Positions 12,626 to 25,081 of a DNA stretch of 64,000 bases are shown piece by piece. The position numbers were made by a program, and so were the translations under genes. Positions within the stretch are counted from its first letter, which is position 1, and each line of letters opens with the position of its first letter. Source of the stretch: Diospyros lotus (taxonomy: Eukaryota > Streptophyta > Magnoliopsida > Ericales > Ebenaceae); assembly GCF_014633365.1 (NCBI RefSeq), contig NC_068341.1, positions 41,062,044 to 41,126,043 on the forward strand, read 5' to 3'. Under the pieces are notes generated by a model. The model saw nothing but the letters and a program-made list of their open reading frames with translations, was not told where the DNA came from and made no database searches.

Positions 12626-13848
12626 TAGAGTTGGCGATGGTTCGGTTTGATTTCGATTTTTGCCAAAACCATAATCAAACCAAACTTAAATTACTAAAAC
12701 CAAAACCAAACCATTACCCATTTGGTTTTAAAAATTTAAAATCATAACCAAACCATTCGGTTTCGGTTTAACCATGATTTTTTTAGTTTAATCCATATCA
12801 ACAAATAAAGACAAATAGCATTCATAAATTTTTTTGATAATTTCACAACAAACAAAGATAAATTCTAATAAAGTTACCTTATTCTTGCATAAAGTTACAA
12901 AACTTATTGGATATAAAATCACATTTTCAAACCTACAATTGTTAAGATCAATAAATTAATATGTGCATAATTAAATTATAATTTAAGCTAAAAAAATTAG
13001 TTACGAAAGTTAATACCTTCATCAACAACATTAATATATTCTTCGTAAATTGATGCATATCCATCTGAAATGAATAAGCCAACTCCATCTAACAAAATTA
13101 TAAATATAAAAAATAAATTAATATGAAGAGAAATGAGGCAGAGAGCGAGAGGCAGCGAGGGTGAGAGAGATCGAGGGCCAGCGAGAGCAAGAGGGGCCGA
13201 GCCCTAGCGAGAGCAAGAAAGATGTAGCGAGGGCGAGGGCGAGTGAGAGCAAGAAAGATGTAGCGAGGGCGAGGGCGAGTGAGAGCAAGAGAGATACAGA
13301 AAGCGAGGGCGACTGGTGAGCTCGCGCGGAGGAGCAAGAGAAATGAGGTAGAAAGGGTGAGAGAGATCGAGGGCAAGCAAGAGCAGGGGCTGAGCCCTAG
13401 CGAGAGCAAGAGAGATCCAGCGAGGGCGAACGAGAGCAAGAGAGATGCAGAGAGCAAGGCGAGGGCGGGCGGACGAGCGAGAGGCAGCGAGGGTGAGAGA
13501 GAGTGAGAGCGAGGTCGAGAGAGGAAGGAAAAGAGAAGGGAAGAAGGGTTTGCGAGTAAGGCAATTGGGCTGGGGTGGGTTGGGCTCAGGTGGGTGGGGT
13601 TGTATATAATATATATTATATATGCATATTATATTATTATATATATATTCGATTCGGTTCGGTTACCCACTATTCGATTCGGGTTTTGGTTTGGTTTTAG
13701 TAAAAACCATAACCAAACTATACCCATTGAAACAGTGTTCGGTTTTTTTTCGAATCAAACCATTACCCAGTCAAACGATTTTTAGCCGCGTTGATCGGTT
13801 CAGTTTCGGTTCGGTTCCCCACGATTTCAATTGCAATTGCCATCCCTA
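12626..13848. mobile_element. Non-autonomous hAT-like DNA transposon
   Basis: The left end begins TAGAGTTGGCGATGG and the right end, read inward on the other strand, begins TAGGGATGGCAATTG, an imperfect terminal inverted repeat of the hAT TAGGGATGGCAA type. The flanks are CTAATTGG (12618-12625) and CTAATTGA (13849-13856), a 7/8 match to the 8 bp target duplication hAT elements make. Both subterminal regions are full of CGGTTTGGTTTGG-like runs (for example 12640-12780 and 13640-13810), common in plant hAT derivatives. No transposase frame is present; the interior is a G+A-rich repeat. Confidence 0.72.
13130..13530 (+). repeat. G+A-rich minisatellite inside the hAT-like element
   Basis: Irregular tandem units built on GAGAGCAAGAGAGATG and GCGAGGGCGAGGGCGAG, strongly purine-rich on the plus strand. 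It opens long frames on both strands (arginine/glutamate-rich on plus, serine/leucine-rich on minus) that are composition artefacts and not genes. Confidence 0.8.
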
Positions 13849-14163
13849 CTAATTGACTTGTTTGACCAACTTTCTATCTATTAGCTTTACCCAACTTAAC
13901 GAACCAAGAAAAAAAAAAAAAGAAGTTGATATATAACAAGAGAAGAAGAAAAAAAATCCATTAATAACTAAAACAAACATCTATATATATATATATATTT
14001 AATTTTGAGATTAAAAAACAAAACCCTTCTTATAAAACAATCATTAAGAAAATATTTTCGTAATTTTTGGAACCTATTTAAATTTTAAAGCACAAGTTGA
14101 AAGTTTAATAGGATTATATTATATTAATTAGCAATCATTATAATAATTACTCCTTTTATAAAA

Positions 14164-14224
14164 GTTAGTAATTAATTACATTTATAAAAGTTAGTTAGTA
14201 ATTAATTACATTTATAAAAGTTAG
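14164..14224 (+). repeat. 30 bp tandem duplication
   Basis: Two adjacent copies of a 30 bp unit beginning GTTAGTAATTAATTACATTT, just before the LINE relic. It may have arisen at the insertion point or by slippage. Confidence 0.85.
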
Positions 14225-14225
14225 G

Positions 14226-17070
14226 AAAGGAGTTGTTGGCGAATGGAAGCGAAGGGGCAGATCCAAGTCCTGGCCGGCGGTGTCGCCGGGCGGTGCAGCT
14301 GTGAGTGGAGGTAGACGGCCAGAATTAGTGGATGGAGGATCGGTTTGTTCTGGGCAGCGTGGACCTGGTCGGATTGTTCTGTCGGGTCGTTCGGACCATG
14401 GCAGTGTTGAGTCTTCAATTCCATCGTCTCCTCCACGCGGGTGCGGTGGCCGGTCTGCTGGGAATTCCCAACAGTATTCGGATGGGGCTATCAATGCTGT
14501 GGCAGGAGAGTCGGTCATGAAGCGGCGGCTCAGGTATGATCGATTGATGGAACAGATGATCAAAGATGCGGGGATGCATGGGCTATCTTGCTGATGATCC
14601 GCTGATGTATCGTTCCCCTGATGAGCGACGTTTAATGTTCTTAACGATGCAGAAATTCAGATCAGTCTGGTATGGCCAAGGTGATTGTTTACCAGCTCAG
14701 GTCGATGGATTGCATAAGAAGACGGAGACTGGGTTTCTGCTTGATGATGACTCGGGTGGGTCATCTGGGGATGAAGACATGGAGTTGGCTAATCATATGA
14801 TGGTTCTACTGGGGGATCGGTGGCGGTCCAAGAAGACTCGAATGGTAGAGTTGGCTTTTCTGATGATCGGGGTTTAGCCTCTAAGATTATTGGGTCATCC
14901 TCGGAGGAGCATGAAGTCTTGGAGAAGGCTAGGGAGTCGGCCAAGCAATCAGCTAACCCGTTATTTGAAGCCTCTACTATGCAAGAGAGAGAGAGGATGC
15001 ATGGTGATGGTCAGAATATGCAAAGAAAAGGGGTGTTGGTGGATAATGATGATCTGTTAGCATGTTCTTCGGTGCAGCCCTCAAGACGATGGAGTGATGA
15101 GATGGATAAAGTCCCTGAAGGTAGTATGGGTCTCAGTGGGGATGCTGGAGGTGGCAGTGGCAGAGAGTTCCATCGAGGCTCGATCATAGAGGATCAGCGA
15201 TGCCAGATGCAGGCCATGGGGGTTGTTGCTGGGACTCGAAGTGCAGAAGCTAGAAGGGAAAATCCGGCTACGTTCGGACGATCTTTTGATGTTTCCGGCG
15301 CGTGTGATCGGCGGTGGGTTCAGCATCAGTCAAGCGGGGAAGGGCATTTCGCTTTGGAGGATTTCCCGAAGTTGGTCGCGCGTGATCTGACAAGGGATCG
15401 TGGGGCGGATTCTCCCATAATTCGTGGGATTTCAGAGGACTCGAGGGGACATGATATGACCTCCGGTGGGTCCCATGGCAAGCTTGATAGACTGAAAACT
15501 GCTGGGCATGAAGGGCACGTGGAGACTGGCCTTATTAGTGGGGAATATGGATCAGCTAAATGATGGTATCAAAGCTGGGTACCAAAAAGCCCAATTTAAT
15601 TATAGGTAGCCGATTAATGGATTGGGTCGTTCGGGTAGTAAGGCTCAGCCTATTTTGGAGAATGTTTCTCATGCTCAAGGGTTGAGGCCTAATGGTAATG
15701 GGAATATGTCTTGGGCTGGTCTGGTTGGTTCTAATGACAATCGAATGCCTAGGAAATTGCCATATTATCCACTGCTTAATTCGTCCTCTGATGGGCCTGT
15801 TGTTCGTTTTTCAGAGGATGTTATTAATGAAGGCGCGAGGTATTGAAGAAACATGTTAATTGGTTATTTTGTCAAAAAATGTCTCTCATTTCATGTGGTA
15901 CAATCTATTGCACAGAGAATGTGGCAGCGCTTTGGCCTTATTGAGGTATTGTCTAATAACTCAGGGTGTTTTTTATTTCATTTTGATAATGAAATAGATA
16001 GGTTGAAAGTTTTTGATGGTGGGCCTTGGCATTTCATGAGGTGCCCATTAATTTTAAAAATCTGGGAAGTGGGCATGGATTTATCTGAGGAAGCCTACTC
16101 ATCGTTACCTATATGGATCAAAATATTTAATATTTCTTTTGAGGGGTGGAATGTAAAGGGTATTGCCATTGTTGTAGGTGCCCTAAGGCGTCCCATTCAT
16201 GTGGATTTCGCGACAGAAGACCGCTCCAGAATTGGTTTTGCAAGGGTATGCGTGGAGATGGATGTTTTTTCTGATTTTTCCAAATTTGTTACTCTAGATC
16301 ATGGCCTTGATGAAGGCTTGGGGGAGCCCAATTTCTTGAGGATGCCAGTAGAGTATCAGTGGGTTCCCTTAAGGTATAGTCAGTGTAGGGTGTTTGGTCA
16401 TTCTTTGGATCGATGCCCTAGGAATCTCGATAAGGCAAGTCAGGGTCTAGCTAAGGGTCAAGTGATGAATAGAGAAGAGGATACTGAGAAGATACGATGG
16501 AAGGCTAAGGCTAGTGGGGCTTTAATCAAGATTACTGAGCAGGTAAACGCAGCTTGCTCCGGTACTTCGAGAGGTGCTAGTGATCTAGTGGTGACGCATG
16601 TTTGTCCTATTCCAGAGGAAGATATGGATTTCCCAGTCTCCTAGGGAATTGAATTGTCCTATGAATATAGGTCTTGTGGTTGATACGAATTTGTTGAGTG
16701 AGGAGTCATCTGTGCGAGTCCATGAAGAAGAGTGTGGTGTTCAATCTTCTCAGTCGAATGACTCAAGTTCTGATTATGCTCCGGTCAAGTCCAAGGCTCA
16801 GAAGAAGCGAGAGAGTATGAAGAAAAATGTGCGTGCTAAGGCAAACCATGTTATTAGTGTCGATCGGCCTATGATTACAAATCCGACTTGAGTCCATTTT
16901 AGTTCTTTGTGTGTTTAGATCTTTTATCCTTATTGATTGTGGCTTCTCTCATTTATTGAGGGTGTATTTTCCTTTTAGTTGTTTGGTGCAGGGTATGCCC
17001 TATCTACAGCTGTAGGTTTTGTCTTCCTTTTTATATAATTCTTACTTATAGAAAAAAAATAAAAAAAAAT
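14226..17070 (+). mobile_element. LINE (L1-type) relic with ORF1 only
   Basis: A plus-strand retroelement without LTRs: a gag-like ORF1 region (14243-16891) is followed directly by a roughly 160 bp 3' UTR and an A-rich tail (17052-17069). No ORF2 (endonuclease/reverse transcriptase) is present, so it is a deleted, non-autonomous LINE. The 5' boundary is approximate and no clear target duplication was found. Confidence 0.72.
14243..16891 (+). pseudogene. LINE ORF1 (DUF4283 / CCHC zinc-knuckle gag-like protein), broken
   Basis: ORF1 proteins of plant L1 LINEs bind the element RNA. The frame is cut into pieces at 14280-14594, 14566-14877, 14820-15563, 15622-15846, 15853-16644 and 16598-16891. 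The best preserved piece (15853-16644) has the DUF4283 pattern: IAQRMWQRFGLIEV, GGPWHFMRCPLILKIW and SLPIWIKIFN. It ends in a knuckle-like segment LRYSQCRVFGHSLDRCP. The first cysteine expected in the knuckle appears as tyrosine in LRYSQC, which one G-to-A change would explain. The stop at 15844 (TGA, in ARY*RNMLIGYF) sits where family members usually have tryptophan. It is not expected to give a working protein. Confidence 0.72.
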
Positions 17071-18480
17071 GAAATGCTAACTATCATATACTATATTTTC
17101 AAACAAAAAATATTTATTATACATTATTTTTAATATTTAAATACTTTTGATAATTGGTAATAAACACTTAAAAAATAAATATATTATCACAAATCAATGA
17201 GATTTAGACGCTAAAATAATGTTCAATAAGATGCAGTAGACGTCATTTCTTTTTAGACAAAAGTATTTGTTATATTTTATTTTTAAATTCAACAACACTT
17301 TTAACGATCAATGATAAATTCATCATGTTTTACAACATCTTAGCATTCGAAAAATGTGTGTTGTTTTAAACAAATATTATTTGAAAATGTGTATTAAGTA
17401 TATTTAATTATTGGGGTTAGCAAGCTCAAAAACTAAAAAAGTAACCGTATTATGTATGTGTAAATAAGAAAATAATTATATCTTATTTTATTATGACTTA
17501 AAGATTATAGATTAAAGTTACTAAATAACTTTTCAAGTAATTGTGATTTTCTTAAGGTAACATTTGTTAAAATGAGCAAGATAAAAGAGTATCAAGATAA
17601 GTTTTGAATGTTTTTCAAGAAATGATCAATATAAGACTAGAAAATATTTCAAGATTTCTATTAAATTTTTTGAAATTTATTGAAAATTATATTTTTTCTT
17701 TATATATGTTTGTTAAATGCATATGATAAGCATCGAGATAAAATTTATTTTATCAAAATATCTCTATTACTAAATTTATTCAAAACTGTATGTTAACAAC
17801 AACAAAAAATTTATGATTAAAATTAATTTTTATGATTAATGTGAATTGTCAAAAAAATAAAAAAATGTTTTATTTTCTAAATTCATGTTCAAAAATATAT
17901 TTAAAAAAAAGTTAAAAAGTACAAATAATTATTGGTGCAATTCCACTTAGATAATTAAAAATAGACAAAACATAAAATAATAAAATATAAAATAAAAAAA
18001 ATGGACCAGCGAAAGGAAGATTGAAGAAGAAGAAGATCGCAAGAAGATTGATGAAGTTAAGGAGATTAAAGGAAGATCAAAGAAATACCAGTGGACAGAC
18101 GAACAAGAAGCCAAGAGGGAAGATCGACGATCGCTGGATAGTGAAACGAAGGGCAAACGGAGACCAACGACGGATTGACGATTTGATGGCAATGAAGAAG
18201 ATGAAAGGCTAGGAAGATCGATGGTCGAACGGACAGTGAGAGGAATACGATGAACAATGAAAAAAGAATTGGGTGAGTGCTTTTATATACAGGTATATGG
18301 ATAATTTAGGTTTATTTGTAAATTTTCAAATAAATTTATCTTGAGATGGTCAAATAAATTTATTTGAAAAAAGTTAGATAAGAGATCACGTGAAAGGTTT
18401 TTTGGAGAAACTCAGATAAGTTTAACAAAACACGTTAAAAATGACAAATATCCAGAATATTAATATATATATATATATTT
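17071..18480. other. AT-rich intergenic DNA with a purine-rich patch
   Basis: No convincing gene. At 18001-18260 a GAAGAAGAAGATCG-type purine-rich patch opens lysine/arginine-rich frames that look like composition artefacts. The segment may be a small non-autonomous transposon: TTTGTTAAAATGAG near 17570 and, inverted, TTTTGTTAAACTTA near 18432 are weakly similar, but a target duplication was not found. Confidence 0.4.
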
Positions 18481-18938
18481 TGGATTACGCACCATCACGA
18501 GCGCCCTCCGCCAGCTCGCCCCCAGGCCATCACGAGGGAGATAAATCAAGATATGCACTCGCACAGCCTAAGAATTGAACCAATGCCACCTAACGACACA
18601 GGCATGCAAGGTACGCCCTTGGAACTGCTAGGTTTATGCCTGGTGAGGGGATATTTTACTAAGAGCAAAATTACTATACTACCCTCGGAGACTACCAGTA
18701 TGATGCCGCTATGTGCCTATCTCAGGAAATGCCACATGGCATCTAGATCTTCATCCTTCATCTCATATTTAATTTTGAACGAGGTTGACTCGGCCAATCG
18801 AGATTCTCTCCAACGTCTGGTTCAGAGGTTATCTTATCTCTTCAGAGTATGCTCTACGTCATCTTTAAATAGAGGTCAACTTCTATAGATATGGATCATC
18901 TGACTACTTGTTCACTTTCCATTTTGGGCATATTCTTC

Positions 18939-19036
18939 TACTGACTTGAGCGTCGGAGTTCTCCCAGGGGATTAAAGCCCCGCCCTTGCAGGTACTTGGT
19001 TCGAGGCAGACTTCGGTGATCGGTCCAGTATCATCA
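18939..19036 (+). repeat. LTR-end direct repeat, copy 1
   Basis: 98 bp, highly similar to 19552-19649, including GATTAAAGCCCCGCCCTT and GGTACTTGGTTCGAG. Ends in TATCATCA. Confidence 0.8.
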
Positions 19037-19059
19037 TTTAGTTATGTATGTTTCAAGGT

Positions 19060-19551
19060 CCTTGGGGGTAACCCATTATTGATAAAATTTCCTCAAGTTC
19101 TGAATATTCCAAGTATTCTTTATAGGAGTGCCGTCCATGGTCTCAAGCCGGTATGCCCCAGGGCTGAGGGTCTCGGTAACCCGATAGGGGCCTTTTCAGG
19201 TCGGCGACAACTTGTTAGAGTCTCGGGGGTTGCTGACACTCGCTCGACGAAGGACCAGATCGCTAGGTAGAAAACTTCAAGCTTTCACCCTTCGATTGTA
19301 GTACCTCTCAATCCGCTGATTATAAACCGTCTAGCGGACCCTTGCTTCGTCTCTAAACTCCTCCACTGTATCTAAGTTATTCCTCAAATCTTACTCATTG
19401 GATTCTAGGTCAAAATGCTCCACCCTAAAAGTTGGGATCCCGATCTCTACCGGAATAAGGGCCTCTGAGCCATAACATAAGCTGAATGGGGTCTCCCCAG
19501 TGGACCTCATCCTCATGGTCCGGTAAGACCAAAGGATGCTCGGTAACTCGT
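19060..19551 (-). pseudogene. Ty3/gypsy integrase C-terminal fragment, with stops
   Basis: Minus-strand frame reading ELPSILWSYRT, STGETPFSLCYGSEALIPVE, then RDEARVR, ERYYNRRVK, SDLVLRR and ending near NTWNIQNLRKFYQ. This is the end of a Ty3-type pol, after the integrase catalytic core. At least four in-frame stops interrupt it (for example after FDLESNE, VRVR-like RDEARVR, and RRVKA). The usual continuation upstream is replaced by LTR-like repeat copy 2. Confidence 0.75.
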
Positions 19552-19649
19552 TACTGACTTGAGCGTCGGAGTTCTCCCGGGGGATTAAAGCCCCGCCCTT
19601 ACAGGTACTTGGTTCGAGAGAGATCTCGGTGATCGGTCCAGTATCATCA
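19552..19649 (+). repeat. LTR-end direct repeat, copy 2
   Basis: 98 bp, highly similar to 18939-19036. It cuts into the start of the integrase fragment, so it marks a recombination or deletion junction. Confidence 0.8.
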
Positions 19650-19796
19650 GTGTCCTGGGAGCGAATATTTCATATATTTAACTTTTTCTCCATCTTGATT
19701 AACCATCACCACCTAAACAAACTATATAAATAATATTTTGAAAACTGAGGGGTTCAAACACTAAATTAACTATACAAATATCCAAAATTACTTATT

Positions 19797-19864
19797 TTGA
19801 TCATGGCAAGGATAACACCGATAACCAACAAGAATCGGTGAAGCTGCTCAAGACTTTTGTATGA
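19797..19864 (-). pseudogene. MLO exon relic with internal deletion
   Basis: Minus-strand reading gives [17 protein letters not shown] then ILAMIK. It matches the exon at 40433-40549 of the MLO pseudogene, but about 11 codons in the middle (the THVSYSF part) are gone. It is an isolated exon scrap lying between the two TNL genes and shows that another MLO copy once existed here. It has no coding potential by itself. Confidence 0.72.
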
Positions 19865-20895
19865 AAGAAATGAAATTATAATATTTTAAAATAATATTTA
19901 ACTCCACAAAATAAATTAAACAATCACTAAATTCACATTTATTTTAATATCAGATTTCATAAAATAAAACAAAAACAATTTATAAAATTCAACTTAATAT
20001 TATTCTTATTAATTAATTATTAATATCAATAACATTCAACTTAATATTAGTCAATAACAAAATAATTCGATTGACTAATGATAAATGAGAAATAATTAAC
20101 ATTATTCTTATTAATTATTAATATCTATAATCATTGTAAAAAAAAAATTAGAAAATGATATATACAGTGAATCACAACGGTTGGTTGAATCCTTATGACC
20201 ATGGGATTCGAGTTCACAATCTCCACAGCCAAGGATATGGTCGATGATGGTGTGAGAATCCTTCCAATTTCAATTATTATTAATTAGTTCAGAAAAAAGG
20301 TGTTGCGTTTTTCATGAATCTTTTCATCGATGAGAAATCAATTTGAGAGTGATTGAATTGAATGTGATTAATAATTAAAATGAAATAGAAAAGAGTTATA
20401 AATTAATTATATTTATGATTAATTTTAAATAAAATTATTATTAATTATTTCATATATATGAGCAAACTGTTATTAATTTTTTGGATAAAATTATTATAAA
20501 GTATTAAATTTTATGAAAATACTATAATTTGTTTCTAATATAAAAAAATTTGTTTATCTTTGAGAGATTTTTTTTTTGTGGACATAGAGACTTGTGAAAG
20601 TGGGCCTCCTTTGCAAGCTGGCCTCCGCCGCCTCCCCCACGCAAACGAAGACACGCCTATGCGTCTTCACGTGCCTCAGCCAAAGTTCGTGGCAGACTGG
20701 GCCCACCGCGTTTACATTCACTGAACTGGTGTTCGCCCTTTAGGCCTCTGTGGCTTTGCATAGGCGATAGGTCTTCTTGAATGAAATACGACGTCTTGGG
20801 GAATGAAATTTCGAGGAGATTTCCATACCCACCGCATTTATACTTTCATGGTACAGTAAATACGAAGCCCTGTTTGTTTTCGGAGCAGCTGAATA
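19865..20895. other. Displaced copy of TNL 3' flank, then 5' flank of TNL gene 2
   Basis: 19870-20290 resembles the 3' flanks of both TNL genes (compare 8820-9130 and 26095-26420), although it lies upstream of gene 2. It ends with the same GATGGTGTGAGAA-like block. From about 20580 the sequence becomes the 5' flank of gene 2 and shares phrases with 3130-3720: CTGGGCCCACCGCGTTTA, ACATTCACTGAACTGG and GAATGAAATTTCGAGGAGAT. Confidence 0.65.
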
Positions 20896-23800
20896 ATGGC
20901 TTCCACCAGCGCCCAATTGCGGCAGGACGGAGCTTCTCTCCCTTCTGGGTCTAGTTGTTGGAAATACGACGTCTTCTTGAGCTTCAGAGGCACAGACACC
21001 CGAAACGACTTCGTTGACCATCTCTATTCAGCTCTACATGAGAAGGTCATTTTCACATTCAAGGATGACCAGAGGCTCGAGAGAGGTGAATCTATTTCTC
21101 CGGCGCTCCTGAAAGCCATCGAAGAGTCGAGGTTTGCCGTGGTTGTTTTCTCCGAGAACTACGCTTCTTCCAAGTGGTGCTTGGAGGAACTCGTTAAGAT
21201 CCTTGAGTGCAAGAAGACGAGGGCATTCACCGTTTTGCCGGTGTACTATAAAGTAGATCCCTCGGATTTACGAAAACAAAGAGGGAGCGTTGGAGAAGCA
21301 TTCGCCAAACACGAGCGAGATTCCAACGAAGAGGAGGAGAGGCAGAAGGTGCAGAGATGGAGGAATGCTCTAACGGAAGCGGCCAACATTTCTGGGTGGG
21401 ATTCAGAAACACACGGGTAACAACAACTACCTCTCAACAAGTCAAACCTTTTATTAAATATTAATTAACTCTGTATTTGTATAATTCCTTCTTAAAATAT
21501 GTCATGATGTTTAATTCCTTGTTAAAATAATTAAATTTTAATCCAAAAATTGTCAAAACATCTATATTATTTAATGAATTTAGCTTAATACATACCATAT
21601 TGGATTTGGTAATATCTAAGTGAAATTCAATTATAAATGGCTCTGTTGCATTTGGCCCCTATTAGATATAGATGGAATCTAAATAGAGGCTTCAAGTCCT
21701 TAACAGAGGGGTCCCTTCTGAGTTAGCATTTTTAATTTGACAGTTCTTTCGTAATTGCTGGTAGTTGGACTTTTCATGGATATTAATATTCAATATTAAT
21801 TCATTATAATGTGTTACTTCTGCCGCAATTATCTCACGTTAAAGAAAGAAAACTAAAACTAAAAGTAAAATTGAACCAAAAGAATTGGATTATGTCTAGG
21901 TACATATTTTCTCAATCAATATGACCCCGATGCCTCCAAGTAAATTTTGATGAAAATATAATCATATATTTTGTGGTTACTTGCATTATATTATGATTGA
22001 GAATATCTTAACTATGATCTGTCGTTGAGTTCTTAAACTCATCTAATGGGCAGGGCTGAAGCAAAGCTGGTCCGAGACATTGCCATTGATATTCTAAATA
22101 GACTGGGATATAATGGTTCAAGCGATCTTGAAGATGTTGTTGGATTGCTTCCTCGTGTAGCAGAAGTGATGTCAAAATTAGAAATGGGATTGGATTTGGA
22201 TGACCCACGTGTAGTAGGGATATGTGGAATGGGAGGTATAGGAAAGACTACTATTGCCAAGGCTGTCTATCACCAAATTCGTACTCGGTTTCAAGCTAGT
22301 TGCTACCTTCCGAATGTCAGAGAAGCTGCTGATGGGAAGCATGGCTTGGAGTCATTGCAAAAATCTCTTCTTGTTGATATTCGTTTGGTCTCAGACAGTG
22401 ATATAAAAATAAGGAATATTGATTGGCCTTGGTCAATAAGGAACGCAGTAGGGAATAAGAGGGTTCTTGTAGTCCTGGATGATGTAGACCATTCAGATCA
22501 GCTGGATGTCCTCATTGGTACACTTGATTGGTTTGGTCCAGGAAGCAGAATTATGATAACGACCAGAAACAGTCATTTACTTGCCAGATATGGTCCAAGA
22601 AGTCATGTCTACAATGTTGAGGGACTAAACGACAAGGAAGCTTTTAAGCTATTTTGTTGTAAAGCATTCTGGAACAACCAACCAACGCCAAGTTTTGAGG
22701 ATCTTATAAAAAGTGCAGTTGATTATGCCAAAGGAGTTCCACTGGCTCTTAGAGTTTTGGGTTGTTTTCTAATTGGCAGAAAGGTAAACGAATGGCAAAG
22801 TGCAATCCATAGATTAAGACAAGAACCTAATCCAGATATTCAAAAAGTGCTCAAATTAAGCTATGACAGACTGGGGCGTGAGGAGCAGGAAATTTTCCTC
22901 GACATTGCATGCTTCTTTAAATGGTATAGCATGGAGTACTGCACAGTTGTGAATTTGCTGGATGCCTGTGGTTTCCACGCAGATATTGGAATACGTGTTC
23001 TTGAAGACAAGGCACTTGTAACGATAAAGGACAATATCCTTACAAGAGACAAGAAGATAGATATGCATGATCTAATACAAGAAATGGGATGGCATATTGT
23101 TAATGAAGAATCCCTAAAAGAGCCCGATAGAAGAAGTAGGTTGTGGAAGTACAAAGACATCTACCATATACTCACAAAAAAAACTGTAAGTGCAAGTGCT
23201 CTCATTTGAGAATGTGTAGAATTTGTCAATTATCGTCTTATTGAAGAGCCTAGGTTTGTCCAGTGAGGGGTATCTTTATTTTTTATATTTTTATTTTTAC
23301 TCTCAACAATATCTTCTCATGCATGCTTGGCCAAAATTCATTATGTAATTGGACCAACAAAATCTTTGCCTGTTAAATTATGAATCATCATATCATCGCA
23401 AAACTTAAACCAGTACACAGAAATATATATCTTGAACTTGTATAATATTATTTTTTGCTCCCAATAGAATGGTACATAAATAAATAGATTATTTTGCAAT
23501 GCATTCACTTTGTTTGTTTTAAGGATAAAAGCTGTGTTTCCCTTTCATCAAGATTCGGTTTCTTATTTTTACCACTTGTTTGTTAGGGGACAAAAGCTGT
23601 GGAGACCATTTTTTTGTATTCTTATGGAACAAGAGGGATATCTTTGAGTCCTGATACGTTTTCAAATATGAGCAAATTGCGACTGCTCAAGCTTAGTTAT
23701 GTTCAGCTTCCTAATGGTCTCAACTACCTCTCTAATGATTTATGCCTTCTTGATTGGCACGGATACCCTTCAAAATACCTGCCATCAAATTTTCAACTAG

Positions 23801-25046
23801 ACAACCTTGTCACACTAAAAATGTCGAGTAGCTGCCTGAAACAACCTTGGAATGGAAGAATGGTATGAGTAAAATAAATCTTATTGCTTTTTTTCTTTTT
23901 TTTTTACTATATATGCTTGTGTTACTGAAATCCTATTTATCCTAATAAACTTTGTCTATTGATATGTATGGCAGTGCCTAGACAAGTTGAAATACGTTGA
24001 CCTCAGTTATTCACCATGCATAACCCAGAACCTAGATTTTACACGGGTAGCAAATCTTAAGGAATTGAGTCTTGAAGGTTGTACAAACTTTGTTGAGATC
24101 CCATCCATTAAAGCCATCAAAAGGCTTATGGTCTTAAATTTGAGGGGCTTGAAACATCTTAAGGTTCTTCCTATGGGCTGTTGGCTTAAATCCCTTGAAA
24201 AACTTGTTCTTTTTGGTTGCTCAAAACTCAAAAATGTTTCTGAAGTCTTAGCGCATACTGAATGCTTAATTGAGCTAGATTTGGGTGGGACTTGTGTAAA
24301 GGAACTGCCAGTTGAACATCTCAGCAATCTTAAATTTATTAGTTTGCAGGATTGCAAAGAACTTACAAGTCTTCCAAGTGGCATTTGTGGGTTGAAACTT
24401 CTTGAAAGTTTGATTGTTTATGGCTGCTCAAAACTTAGCAAGTTGCCCGAGAACCTAGGAGGATTGGAGAGATTGCGGATACTTCGTGCTGATTTTACTG
24501 CTATTAAGCAACCACCATCCTCCATTATACACCTACAAGAGCTCATGTTTTTGTCATTTAGGGGATGCAACGGACCAGTAACATCAACACCATGGAATTC
24601 ACTGTTATCATTTCTAATTCGAAATGAACGTCAAGATCCCATGTGTTTTGAGCTACCTGCTCTATCAGGCTTTCGCTCTTTGTCATCACTAGATCTCCGT
24701 GACTGCAACTTCTCAGAAGGATTTCTCTCAAATGACTTAGGCTTCTTATCCTCATTGCAAATTTTATACCTTAATGGTTCCAACATTATAAGTTTGCCAG
24801 CAAGCATCCGAGATCTTTACCAGCTTCACACTCTTGAATTGACGGATTGCAAGAAGCTTAAAACGCTGCCCTATCTCCCGACAAATATCAATTTCATTGA
24901 TGCAAGTGGATGCACATCATTAGAAACATTGCCGGATGCAGCTATATTGCCTAGAGAGCTTGCGCGGGCCAGTTTAATTAATTGTCATACACTAGTAAAG
25001 AATAGGCCCAGCCTCGCCCTTGAGCTTCTCAGAAATTATCTTAAGG

Positions 25047-25081
<35 letters not shown>

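Larger units (their letters stand above)
18480..19649. mobile_element. Rearranged Ty3/gypsy fragment: LTR-like DNA plus integrase end
   Basis: Contains a 98 bp direct repeat (18939-19036 and 19552-19649; ACTTGAGCGTCGGAGTTCTC to GTATCATCA) that resembles the R-U5 part of a Ty3 LTR in plus orientation. Between the two copies lies a minus-strand integrase tail. A possible TATA-like box, TTTAAATAGAGG near 18865, lies upstream of the first repeat. The left boundary near 18480-18500 is a guess; no clear target duplication was seen. Confidence 0.6.

Noticed and set aside
13098..13506. Long frames on both strands in the purine-rich patch
   Set aside because: They come from the minisatellite composition and have no domain.
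17947..18257. Overlapping frames in a GAAGAAG-rich patch
   Set aside because: Low-complexity composition on both strands; no homology or splice context recognised.
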